In this document: one piece after another, positions 1 through 5,526 of the stretch
Layout: every line of letters begins with the position of its first letter
How positions within the stretch are numbered: position 1 is the stretch's first letter
DNA from: Pseudomonas sp.
Lineage (GTDB): Bacteria > Pseudomonadota > Gammaproteobacteria > Pseudomonadales > Pseudomonadaceae
Reading direction: 5' to 3'
Length of the DNA stretch: 12,076 nt
Assembly (NCBI RefSeq): GCF_030150285.1
Contig: NZ_JASLGE010000012.1
Span: 1-12,076 of the forward strand
Notes under the pieces: generated by a model
What the model was told of the DNA's origin: nothing
What the model saw: only the letters and a program-made list of their open reading frames with translations
Database searches by the model: none
Position numbers and translations under genes: made by a program

Positions 1-57
1 TGCTAAAGCAACGAACTCTTCTTTCAGGCTCATGGCGTCTCTCGTATTCCAAGGCAT
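1..57 (-). CDS. IS481-like transposase, N-terminal fragment cut by window edge
   Basis: Read leftwards from ATG at 57, the frame begins MPWNTRDAMSLKEEFVALA and runs off the left edge without a stop. This start resembles the N-terminus of IS481-family transposases common in Pseudomonas, which continue into a helix-turn-helix and a DDE catalytic domain; neither is visible here. GGAGAG lies just upstream of the ATG as a ribosome binding site. The flanking 58-140 segment looks like an IS481 terminus, which supports the call. Only 19 codons can be seen, so the family rests on that short match plus the end structure. A second in-frame ATG at 33 is possible, but 57 has the better ribosome site. Confidence 0.65.
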   Translation of the reverse strand, partial: MPWNTRDAMSLKEEFVALA

Positions 58-140
58 GATGGCTCTCCGGCGAAATAAGCTCGCCGAAAAGTGTCCACCA
101 TGTCCCCGTACACCCGTCAACCATGTGTCCGGTCTGTACA
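58..140 (-). mobile_element. Terminal end of an IS481-like insertion sequence
   Basis: Read leftwards from 140, the stretch begins TGTACAGACCGGACACATGG, a TGT-type terminus as in IS481 elements. It then carries two related blocks, CCGGACACATGG and CGGGGACATGG, which look like subterminal transposase-binding repeats. The transposase ATG follows at 57. The boundary at 140 is inferred from the TGTACA end. The other end of the element lies outside the window, so the target-site duplication cannot be checked. Confidence 0.6.
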
Positions 141-142
141 AT

Positions 143-188
143 CTTAAAAAGATCGCGAGCAATCGAGCCTCGACGGCTGCTCCTGCAC
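143..188. repeat. Degenerate REP-like palindrome / possible terminator after hopJ-like gene
   Basis: The segment starts GATCGCGAGCAA and ends GCTCCTGCAC, as in Pseudomonas REP elements, but the centre is altered and holds TCGAG-C-CTCGA. Read leftwards, the imperfect hairpin is followed by TTTTT at 145-149, so it could end transcription of the leftward HopJ-like gene. It sits within about 10 bp of the IS end. The insertion sequence may have landed in or beside the REP. Confidence 0.35.
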
Positions 189-195
189 CGTGTTG

Positions 196-537
196 TTAAG
201 CCTTGCGCGTCAGTGGTTGCGAGGCAAAGGTGACGCCTGCCAAGCCGTGGGCAATCAACGCGCGGATGTTGCTGTGGTCGGTGCCTTCAGGCGTGGCCAC
301 GACCGAGCGGTAATGTTCGCCAAACGCCAGCAGCGCTTGCTGATCACTCAAGCCTTCCAGCAGCGCCAGGCCCAAGGTTTTGCACGAGCCTTCGTTTTGG
401 CCAGCGGCGCTTTCAACGCCACCATTATTGAAAGCCTGCGGCTGGTAGTCGTAGTGCGCGGCAATAAACGCCAGGGTGTCAGCAAAGGCGTGTTCGCCGC
501 TGTTCAGGCTGGCGCGCAGGGGGGTCAAATCAGTCAT
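196..537 (-). CDS. HopJ-family (PF08888-type) protein
   Basis: This 113-aa protein (MTDLTPLRASLNSGEHAFADTL at its start) matches the HopJ family as I remember it. The family is named after a Pseudomonas syringae type III effector candidate, but members are widespread single-domain chromosomal proteins of about 110 aa. The shared motifs are the N-terminal FADTLAFIAAHYDYQPQAF, a central NEGSCKTLGLALLEGLS (residues about 48-64), and FGEHYRSVV with HSNIRALIAHGL near the C-terminus. The start at 537 has AAGGAA upstream and overlaps the DUF1244 stop by 8 bp (ATGACTGA), so the two genes are probably translationally coupled. No type III secretion gene or hrp-type context is present. A housekeeping role is more likely than an effector role, but the biochemical function is unknown. 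Confidence 0.75.
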   Translation of the reverse strand: MTDLTPLRASLNSGEHAFADTLAFIAAHYDYQPQAFNNGGVESAAGQNEGSCKTLGLALLEGLSDQQALLAFGEHYRSVVATPEGTDHSNIRALIAHGLAGVTFASQPLTRKA

Positions 538-826
538 GCTTTTTTCCTTGGGAAAACGCCGCCATTTGTTCGGCGCTGGCCTCTTTCTGGTAGAGGGATT
601 TCCATTCGGCATACGGCATGCCGTACACCACTTCACGGGCGTCATCGAGGCTGACATCGATGTGCCGTTCATCGGCCTCGGCCTTGTACCACTTGGATAG
701 GCAATTACGGCAAAAACCCGAGAGGTTCATCAGGTCAATATTTTGTACGTCTTTGCGGCTGTCCAGGTGCGCAACCAAGCGACGGAAAGCGGCAGCTTCG
801 AGTTCAAGGCGTTCTTGGGGCGTCAT
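530..826 (-). CDS. DUF1244 family protein
   Basis: This 98-aa protein has the pattern of the small conserved family DUF1244, whose function is unknown. A charged N-terminal helix leads into residues 25-47, KDVQNIDLMNLSGFCRNCLSKWY in outline. Cys39 and Cys42 form a CxxC-like pair, followed by the PYAEWKSLYQ segment near residues 71-80. The ATG at 826 gives the usual family length. The frame could open 17 codons further upstream, but that extension lies in an inverted-repeat region and looks non-coding. The ribosome site before 826 is weak (GAGC). It is followed immediately by the overlapping HopJ-like gene and probably shares its transcript. The paired cysteines could bind metal or be redox-active, which is inference only. 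Confidence 0.75.
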   Translation of the reverse strand: MTPQERLELEAAAFRRLVAHLDSRKDVQNIDLMNLSGFCRNCLSKWYKAEADERHIDVSLDDAREVVYGMPYAEWKSLYQKEASAEQMAAFSQGKKHD

Positions 827-863
827 TTTAGTGCTCGCTGGATTTGGGATAGGGAATGAGGCA

Positions 864-938
864 GCGACAAGCTTCAAGCCACAAGCTTCAAGTAAAAGCA
901 GGTCTCTCTTGTCGCTTGAAACTAACCGCTTGAAGCTT
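864..938. repeat. Inverted-repeat cluster of AAGCTTCAAG units
   Basis: AAGCTTCAAGC at 869-879 is repeated as AAGCTTCAAG at 883-892 and recurs inverted as GCTTGAAGCTT at 928-938. GCGACAAG at 864-871 pairs with CTTGTCGC at 908-915. The cluster can fold into a long imperfect hairpin. It lies between folX and the DUF1244 gene, with its last base touching the folX stop codon. It resembles the short palindromic repeats scattered between genes in fluorescent pseudomonads. It may stabilise the upstream fol message or attenuate read-through. Confidence 0.65.
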
Positions 939-1309
939 TAGCGGCCCGCCGCTAGCGTAATCGACACCGACTCAGCAAAGCGCAACGCGTGGGGTTTGTC
1001 GACTTCGACTTCGGCGTACCGTACGGCGTCATTCACCATCACCAGGTCCAGTACTTCCTGGGTCAAGCGTTCCAGCAGGGCGAAGCGATTTTCTTCGACG
1101 TGCTGAATCACCGCTTTGGTGATGGTGCGGTAATTGAGGGCATGATCGATGTCGTTGTCACGCACGGCTTCTTGGGCGGCATACAGGATGGTGAGGTTGA
1201 TCAACACATCCTGCTTGTTGAGTATTTCCTCCTCATTGATACCGATGTAAGTGCGCAGGCACAGGTCCTTGACGCGAATACGGGCCATTCCAGGTTGAAG
1301 TTGTGGCAT
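938..1309 (-). CDS. folX: Dihydroneopterin triphosphate 2'-epimerase
   Basis: This 123-aa protein closely resembles E. coli FolX along its whole length: IRVKDLCLRTYIGINEEE near residues 11-28, DALNYRT-like HALNYRT at 56-62, HVEENRFALLE at 70-80 and EVEVDKPHALRFA at 100-112. Glu27 and Lys105 correspond to the conserved acid and lysine of the FolB/FolX fold. FolX converts dihydroneopterin triphosphate to its dihydromonapterin epimer in the cytoplasm. FolX rather than FolB is favoured by the motif match and by the company of folE and folM. The ATG at 1309 overlaps the folE stop by one base (TAATG), which implies translational coupling. GGAG lies about 9 nt upstream. An extended frame to 1435 exists but only shadows folE. 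Confidence 0.9.
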   Translation of the reverse strand: MPQLQPGMARIRVKDLCLRTYIGINEEEILNKQDVLINLTILYAAQEAVRDNDIDHALNYRTITKAVIQHVEENRFALLERLTQEVLDLVMVNDAVRYAEVEVDKPHALRFAESVSITLAAGR

Positions 1310-1869
1310 TACGACGTGCTCCGTCCAATCAATTGCAAGAACTCCGAGCGGGTGCTTGGCTCGCGAAACGCGCCGAGCATGACCGAGGTGTTCATGGTTG
1401 AATTCTGTTTTTCTACGCCCCGCATCATCATGCACATGTGCTTGGCTTCAATCACCACGGCTACGCCAGCCGCTTGGGTGACACCCTGAATGGCATCAGC
1501 GATTTCCCGCGTGAGGTTTTCCTGGATCTGCAGGCGGCGGGCAAACATGTCGACGATGCGAGCCACTTTTGACAGGCCCAGTACTTTGCCGGTCGGGATA
1601 TAAGCCACATGCGCTTTGCCGATAAAAGGTAACAGGTGATGCTCACACAAGGAGTACAGCTCGATATTGGCGACAATCACCATTTCGTCGCTGTCAGAAG
1701 CGAACAGGGCACCGTTGACGATCTCTTCGAGGCTCTGGTTATAGCCGTGACACAGGTACTGCATGGCTTTGGCTGCGCGCTTGGGGGTGTCGAGCAGGCC
1801 TTCACGGTCAGGGTTTTCGCCCAGACCCACGAGGATCTCGCGGTAGTGCTCTGGCAGGGATGTACTCAT
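1309..1869 (-). CDS. folE: GTP cyclohydrolase I
   Basis: This 186-aa protein catalyses GTP to 7,8-dihydroneopterin triphosphate, the entry step of pterin synthesis. Family hallmarks are GENPDREGLLDTPKR at residues 17-31, the zinc motif LCEHHLLPF with Cys75 and His78, GLSKVARIVD at 98-107, and HMCMMMRGV at 144-152 with the third zinc ligand Cys146. All three zinc ligands are present, so the enzyme should be active. AGGAAGA precedes the ATG at 1869. It lies between folM (22 bp gap) and folX (1-bp overlap), so it probably supplies the monapterin branch. Pseudomonads often carry more than one folE copy; this would be the folX/folM-linked one, and a second elsewhere in the genome is likely but not visible. 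Confidence 0.93.
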   Translation of the reverse strand: MSTSLPEHYREILVGLGENPDREGLLDTPKRAAKAMQYLCHGYNQSLEEIVNGALFASDSDEMVIVANIELYSLCEHHLLPFIGKAHVAYIPTGKVLGLSKVARIVDMFARRLQIQENLTREIADAIQGVTQAAGVAVVIEAKHMCMMMRGVEKQNSTMNTSVMLGAFREPSTRSEFLQLIGRSTS

Positions 1870-1891
1870 GGAAATCTTCCTCGCGGACGGC

Positions 1892-2602
1892 TTATTTGAG
1901 GTGCCGACCGCCGTTGACGGTCAATGTGGTGCCGGTCACATACGGGTTATCCAGCAAGTAGCGCAGGCTTTGATAGATGACCTGAGCACCGGGCTCGATG
2001 CCCAAGGCGGACTTGGCCAGTGCCTTGGCGCGATACGTCGCGTCGTCGTCTGGGTTGAACATCAACAGCGCCGGCGCGATGCCGTTGACCTTTATTCGGG
2101 GGGCCAGTTTGGCAGCAAACGATAACGTCAGGCTGTCGAGCCCGGCCTTGGTTGCACAGTACGCCATATGATTGCTGCTGCCCTTGCGCGTGACATCATC
2201 GCTGATATGGATGATGTCGGCGGGGTCGGATTGCAGCAGTAACCCGCTGCAATGCAAGTTGATCAGGTACGGTGCCAGCATGTGCACACTGAACATGTGG
2301 GTAAAGGCGCTGGTTTCAGTGTGCGGGGTTTCGGCCAGCCACGCCGAAGCATTATGGACGATTGCCCGCAAAGCGCCCGTGTGGTCCTTCAGGCGCTGGA
2401 TAAAATCGAGGATACCGGCTTCAGTCGAAAAATCTGCAAACAGCGCGGTTGCCCCCAGCTTGCGCAAGACCTCTACGCCGGGCTTCTCGCTGCGATAGGT
2501 AATGATCACGGGATAGCCATCCGCCAGCAGTTGCTGGGCACAATGCAAACCAATGCGCTGGGCAGCGCCCGTGATCAGAATCGGAGCAGGACTAGAAGGC
2601 AT
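1892..2602 (-). CDS. folM: Dihydromonapterin reductase (short-chain dehydrogenase)
   Basis: This 236-aa short-chain dehydrogenase/reductase has the NADPH-binding TGAAQRIG at residues 11-18, HNAS at 83-86, a serine at 134 in HISDDVTRKGS, and the catalytic YCATK with Tyr148 and Lys152. The C-terminal half, KVNGIAPALLMFNPDDDATYR and the ending VNGGRHLK, resembles E. coli FolM rather than generic SDRs. FolM reduces dihydromonapterin to tetrahydromonapterin and has weak dihydrofolate reductase activity in E. coli. It appears to be the first gene of a leftward folM-folE-folX unit. The gap to folE is 22 bp and carries folE's ribosome site. The ribosome site before 2602 is weak. TATAGT at about 2652-2657 on the leftward strand is a possible -10, but I see no good -35. 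Confidence 0.88.
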   Translation of the reverse strand: MPSSPAPILITGAAQRIGLHCAQQLLADGYPVIITYRSEKPGVEVLRKLGATALFADFSTEAGILDFIQRLKDHTGALRAIVHNASAWLAETPHTETSAFTHMFSVHMLAPYLINLHCSGLLLQSDPADIIHISDDVTRKGSSNHMAYCATKAGLDSLTLSFAAKLAPRIKVNGIAPALLMFNPDDDATYRAKALAKSALGIEPGAQVIYQSLRYLLDNPYVTGTTLTVNGGRHLK

Positions 2603-2715
2603 GATGGGCTCTGGGTCAAGGAACAGGAGAGCAAAGACGTGATCGTAAAACTATACCAGCGTCTGTTGCGCAACGGCCATGCCTGTGCCGCGTCTCCTGT
2701 TGCTGGCTCGCCAGG

Positions 2716-3285
2716 TCAGTTGCTGTGGGATGCGTTGGCGTTACGCAGGGGTTTGTTCGGTGTGCTGTGTAGCCAGCCGGCCAAAAGACGGGTGGAAAGT
2801 GGAATAAACAGATAAACCATCAAGGGTGTCAGGGCCAGGGTGCTGACCAGTACGCGGGGCAGCAACCCCAACTCGCTCAGCAGCGGGCCCAGGGCAGCAT
2901 TGAACAGTAGCGAAACCGGGAAGAATGCCAGCCAGATGGCCACGGCCTGCTTCCAGCGAGGCGGGCGATGCCCGGTGGTGCCAAACCAGCCATCGATGCC
3001 ACTGACGCGATGTTCGTAAGGGTGGGCGAACAAGTCGCTGCCGCGCAGTAACCACGCCTTGCGCGATACGGAAAACTCCCAGGCGTGCAGGGTGGTTTCG
3101 TCGGCAAAGCGGAAAATAATCTGAAATTCATCGTCGCCCGCAGGCGGGGCCAGAACGCCAGAGCCCAGGTAGCCCGCAAAGTCCGTGGCCAACTGTTCGC
3201 CTTCGTGCAACCAGGCAATCAGCTCCTGGTAGCGGCCTTTAGCGACACGGCGTGTAACCATCAACGTGACAGGGGAGGCAGACAT
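2716..3285 (-). CDS. Antibiotic-biosynthesis-monooxygenase-like (ABM) domain protein with two membrane helices
   Basis: This 189-aa protein has an N-terminal ABM-type ferredoxin-like domain at about residues 5-95, starting TLMVTRRVAKGRYQELIAWL and including FQIIFRFADETTLHAWEFS. A polar linker (GIDGWF, RPPRWKQ) and two hydrophobic segments follow, at about 114-132 and 142-164, and then a polar tail. This ABM-plus-two-helices layout is common in bacterial proteins annotated as antibiotic biosynthesis monooxygenase, but no substrate is established and oxygenase activity should not be assumed. The ATG at 3285 has GGAGA upstream. An in-frame extension to 3399 is unlikely because it runs through a promoter-like region. 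That region carries a GG-N10-GC sigma-54 motif and an NtrC-type palindrome further up, which suggests nitrogen control. Confidence 0.75.
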   Translation of the reverse strand: MSASPVTLMVTRRVAKGRYQELIAWLHEGEQLATDFAGYLGSGVLAPPAGDDEFQIIFRFADETTLHAWEFSVSRKAWLLRGSDLFAHPYEHRVSGIDGWFGTTGHRPPRWKQAVAIWLAFFPVSLLFNAALGPLLSELGLLPRVLVSTLALTPLMVYLFIPLSTRLLAGWLHSTPNKPLRNANASHSN

Positions 3286-3370
3286 TGTGTATCTCCATGA
3301 GGCACTGCTGCCCGGGTAGGGCAGGCATAAAACACAGCGCCGGGGTGGTGGGCTGTGTTCTGAAAAGTAA

Positions 3371-3385
3371 GCAAGGATTGTTCCC
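3371..3385 (-). promoter_or_regulatory. Candidate sigma-54 (-24/-12) promoter for the ABM gene
   Basis: Read leftwards, GGGAACAATCCTTGC runs from 3385 to 3371 and is followed by T. It has the GG at 3384-3383, ten bases, then GC at 3372-3371, with an exact TTGCT at the -12 element. The -24 element matches TGGCACG at four of seven positions. It would start RNA near 3359, leaving a leader of about 75 nt before the ATG at 3285. The TTGATA block at 3405-3410 could be part of an IHF site between promoter and activator, but that match is poor. Confidence 0.5.
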
Positions 3386-3459
3386 GAATAGTCCGCCACC
3401 CGCGTTGATAGCTCAATGCTACCCAGTCACGCGCGGCGGTGTAGCCAGATCGGGCGTTC

Positions 3460-3482
3460 TTTCGCACCAAAAAGGTGCGAAA
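3460..3482. promoter_or_regulatory. NtrC-binding-site-like palindrome
   Basis: This is a perfect 9-bp inverted repeat with a 5-base centre. Its core GCACCAAAAAGGTGC at 3464-3478 fits the well-known NtrC consensus GCACC-N5-GGTGC. It lies about 110 bp upstream of the expected start of the candidate sigma-54 promoter at 3371-3385, a typical enhancer distance. It could also fold as a hairpin after the leftward gene at 3522-4127, but no U-tract follows it, so it is not a convincing terminator. Confidence 0.6.
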
Positions 3483-3521
3483 AAGGAGGGTGCGACCTGA
3501 TTTGGGCTGCCTTGGCGCTGG

Positions 3522-4127
3522 TCAGGCGTGCAAGGCCGGATGCTCCAGACGATATTGTTGCAGGATGAACTGACGCAAGCGTTCCGCGTCGTTCTTGTCT
3601 CTCTGGCTGAGCCTGTAAGCGTACAGGCCTGTTTCGGTTTTGCGCTCCAGCGTGCCGCGTACGGCAATCGGTTCGTAACCGTCGGGCCTGAACCACCGGG
3701 CGAATTGTCGCGGTGGAGGGGCCTCGCTGCGTACATCAATCAACAACCCCTTGAACGACAGTTCGGTGATCCACAGATGCCCGGCTTTGCCGCGACTGTT
3801 CTCCAACGCCACCGGGTCAGCCAGTACCAAGCTCCACGGACGGCCCGTTGGCCCATTCTGGAAGATAGTGGGCGCACCCAATTGCAAATGCTGCGTGTGA
3901 AATTCGTCTTCAACCAGATGCAGCGGAAAACGCATGTGCTGGTCGGCCACCTTGGCCTGAATCGTGACGTGTTCATCAGCGGCCAGACGGGTCAGCAAGT
4001 CACGCAATTGCCACAGGCCTTTAAGCATCAGGCTCGATGAAGCCTCACGCTGATTGGGCGGCGTGTTTTGATGCAAGGTCTGTAGAAAGTCCAACTCGTC
4101 CTGAGTCAATAGGGTTTCATGCGGCAT
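3522..4127 (-). CDS. Uncharacterised protein, possibly PilZ/YcgR-like
   Basis: This 201-aa soluble protein is not confidently recognised. Its N-terminal half contains a leucine-rich stretch (GLWQLRDLLTRLAA, residues 37-50) and a beta-rich segment with HMRFPLHLVEDEF, loosely like a YcgR N-terminal domain. Residues 118-131, HLWITELSFKGLLI in outline, resemble the second PilZ motif (D/N-x-S-x-x-G) with Glu for Asp. A clear RxxxR motif is missing, so cyclic-di-GMP binding is doubtful. The C-terminus (ERKTETGLYAYRLSQRDKNDAERLRQFI) is charged and helical. A TTG at 4160 would add 11 residues, but the ATG at 4127 is preferred. It is divergent from the flavodoxin gene, a pairing I believe also occurs next to folM in other pseudomonads. 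Confidence 0.6.
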   Translation of the reverse strand: MPHETLLTQDELDFLQTLHQNTPPNQREASSSLMLKGLWQLRDLLTRLAADEHVTIQAKVADQHMRFPLHLVEDEFHTQHLQLGAPTIFQNGPTGRPWSLVLADPVALENSRGKAGHLWITELSFKGLLIDVRSEAPPPRQFARWFRPDGYEPIAVRGTLERKTETGLYAYRLSQRDKNDAERLRQFILQQYRLEHPALHA

Positions 4128-4282
4128 GATGTTGCTCGAAAAAAAACCTACACGGTGCAAGTCATAGGGTTATGACCGTCAAACGGTTGGTTTGTTGGAG
4201 CCATTCGTCGACCCACCCCACATCCTTAGCGGGGTTCACCTGCTAGTATCCCTGCCTTTTAGTCATTAACAGGATCAGATTG

Positions 4283-4738
4283 ATGAAAGTCGCCATCCTT
4301 TCCGGCTCGGTGTACGGCACCGCTGAAGAAGTCGTTCGTCATGCTCAGGCATTGCTCAAAGCGGCGGGTTTTGAGGTGTTTTTCAATGCGCGTGCCACCC
4401 TGGCTGACCTTCAGGGCTTTGCCCCCGAAGCGTTGTTGGCGGTGACGTCGACAACCGGTATGGGGGAATTGCCTGACAACCTGATGCCGTTGTACAGCAC
4501 CCTTCGCGACCAGTTGCCTGCGACCTTGCGCGGCTTGTCCGGTGCAGTGATAGGTTTGGGTGACTCCAGCTATGGCGACACGTTCTGCGCAGGGGGTGAG
4601 CAAATGCGTGAGCTGTTCGCAGAGTTGGGGGTGCGTGAGGTGTTGCCGATGCTGCGGCTCGATGCCAGCGAAAGTGTCACGCCCGAAACGGACGCCGAGC
4701 CTTGGCTAGCTGACCTCGTGACAGCACTCAAACCCTGA
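4283..4738 (+). CDS. Short-chain flavodoxin (MioC-like)
   Basis: This 151-aa flavodoxin is a cytoplasmic FMN-binding electron carrier. The FMN phosphate loop SGSVYGTA is at residues 7-14. The second flavin loop STTGMGELPDN is at 56-66, and GLGDSSYGDTF at 91-101 forms the third. Length and motifs fit the single-domain MioC type rather than a multidomain reductase. The ATG at 4283 has AGGA at 4271-4274, about 8 bases upstream; a TTG immediately before it would not change the protein meaningfully. The redox partner is unknown. The gene is divergent from the uncharacterised leftward gene at 3522 and has no rightward terminator directly behind it, because the hairpin at 4759-4786 works in the other direction. 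Confidence 0.9.
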   Translation: MKVAILSGSVYGTAEEVVRHAQALLKAAGFEVFFNARATLADLQGFAPEALLAVTSTTGMGELPDNLMPLYSTLRDQLPATLRGLSGAVIGLGDSSYGDTFCAGGEQMRELFAELGVREVLPMLRLDASESVTPETDAEPWLADLVTALKP

Positions 4739-4758
4739 ACGGGGCGGCGTGCGGCATA

Positions 4759-4786
4759 TAAAAAAAGCCGCTGAAATTCAGCGGCT
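4759..4786 (-). terminator. Strong rho-independent terminator facing left
   Basis: AGCCGCTGAA at 4766-4775 and TTCAGCGGCT at 4777-4786 form a near-perfect GC-rich hairpin. Read leftwards it is followed directly by a run of seven T (A tract at 4760-4766 on the + strand). On the + strand the hairpin is followed by AAAGAAG, so it is not a rightward terminator for the flavodoxin gene. It implies a leftward transcript coming from 4787 or beyond, where no recognised gene exists. Confidence 0.75.
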
Positions 4787-4820
4787 AAAGAAGACGTTTA
4801 TAAGGAGCTACAAATCAACG

Positions 4821-5009
4821 TCAGGGTAAATTGAGAGTGCAGAGTCGGGGCGACTCAATACACCGACCGGCATCAGCGCTGGTCAATCCGCCAAGAATAG
4901 AGGGGCGACGGTGACGGAGTAAGACCGCTTTCAGACAATCTCTGTTACAACTTTGGCAACAGTTGTAGTGTGCACCGACAGCTCTAAACCAGGGCTTTCC
5001 TGTGCCCAC
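4821..5009 (-). CDS. Possible 62-aa cysteine-rich small protein (unverified)
   Basis: A 62-codon leftward frame starts with GTG at 5009. AAGG lies 7 bases upstream, a workable ribosome site, and the frame stops only 34 bases before the left-facing terminator. The product has six cysteines, four of them clustered as CC-x2-C-x3-C at about residues 17-24, and is otherwise basic and without a membrane segment. I recognise no family. The composition is odd for a Pseudomonas protein, so the frame may be chance inside a non-coding RNA. Its position between a ribosome site and a terminator is the only real support. Confidence 0.2.
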   Translation of the reverse strand: MGTGKPWFRAVGAHYNCCQSCNRDCLKAVLLRHRRPSILGGLTSADAGRCIESPRLCTLNLP

Positions 5010-5078
5010 CGTTCTACCTTAATTATGTAATGCCTGCTCAGGGGGATTGCGCGGTTCAATAGGTCATCGAAAGGTTTT

Positions 5079-5119
5079 CCCGGCCGAATTTCTCACAGCA
5101 TGAAGCTGGATAGGCCGGG
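5079..5119 (+). promoter_or_regulatory. Leader inverted repeat upstream of the 5141 gene
   Basis: CCCGGCC at 5079-5085 and GGCCGGG at 5113-5119 are perfect complements separated by 27 bases. They end just before the AAAGGAG ribosome site at 5127-5133. If transcribed, the hairpin would sit immediately upstream of the ribosome site and could modulate translation. It may equally be a protein-binding site or chance. Confidence 0.3.
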
Positions 5120-5140
5120 TGTTATAAAAGGAGTTTTACC

Positions 5141-5515
5141 TTGAGCATGATCGATAAGAATGGCGATGCCCCAGCGAGTCGAAAACGGGCGGCTGGCGGT
5201 ACATTCAGCGCGCAAGTGTGCGCATTCCTCAATGAGCGGTTGCAAAAGTATGGCCTTGATTGCGAGCAGCTCTACATTACAACCGTAAACGATGTGGTCG
5301 ACCCGAGAGTGACGTTTAGCCAGAGTTTATTGGGGCTGGGCAATGACACGCTGGAGTGGGGCAGTGTTCAGACCCATGTCCATGGCCTGACGGGCATTTT
5401 CACTGAACTTTGGACATTCGAAGCACAGTACAGCTTCAACAAACTGAGCTTTTATGATGTTGAAAAACTAATGGGCGAGTTATTGGCAGAAGCCCGAAGC
5501 CACTGGATGCTCTGA
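5141..5515 (+). CDS. Unrecognised 124-aa protein, TTG start
   Basis: I do not recognise a family. The product looks soluble, with no signal peptide or membrane segment. A basic, poorly ordered N-terminus (residues 1-20) is followed by a helix (FSAQVCAFLNERLQKYG, 22-38), a central stretch rich in Thr, Val and Gly containing WGSVQTHVHGLTGIFTELWTFE, and a C-terminal helix (YDVEKLMGELLAEARSHWML). The TTG at 5141 is chosen because AAAGGAG ends 7 bases before it; the ATG at 5147 would be 13 bases away. It converges with hmgR, with only 11 bp between the stops. Its base composition appears less GC-rich than the flanking catabolic genes, which may hint at a separate origin. Confidence 0.7.
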   Translation: MSMIDKNGDAPASRKRAAGGTFSAQVCAFLNERLQKYGLDCEQLYITTVNDVVDPRVTFSQSLLGLGNDTLEWGSVQTHVHGLTGIFTELWTFEAQYSFNKLSFYDVEKLMGELLAEARSHWML

Positions 5516-5526
5516 CCCATCGGCCA

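Larger units (their letters stand above)
4759..5040 (-). ncRNA. Inferred leftward small transcript ending at the 4759-4786 terminator
   Basis: The 402-bp space between the flavodoxin gene (ends 4738) and the next rightward gene (starts 5141) ends on its left in an intrinsic terminator that can only serve a leftward transcript. Inside is ACAACT (4947-4952) pairing with AGTTGT (4961-4966). I could not place a convincing promoter; CATAAT near 5022-5027 on the leftward strand lacks a good -35, so the 5' end is a guess. The RNA could be a small regulatory RNA or the message for the 62-codon frame at 4821-5009. No known RNA family is recognised. Confidence 0.3.

Noticed and set aside
196..537. HopJ-like protein as evidence of a type III secretion system
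   Set aside because: No secretion, chaperone or hrp-box-like context is visible, and the family is common in non-pathogenic pseudomonads.
2252..2815. 187-codon rightward open frame over folM and the following gap
   Set aside because: It is a shadow of folM on the other strand. folM has clear SDR motifs and the rightward product matches nothing recognisable.
3460..3482. The 9-bp palindrome as a terminator for the gene at 3522-4127
   Set aside because: Read leftwards, the hairpin is followed by GAACGCC with no U-tract. The NtrC consensus explains the sequence better.
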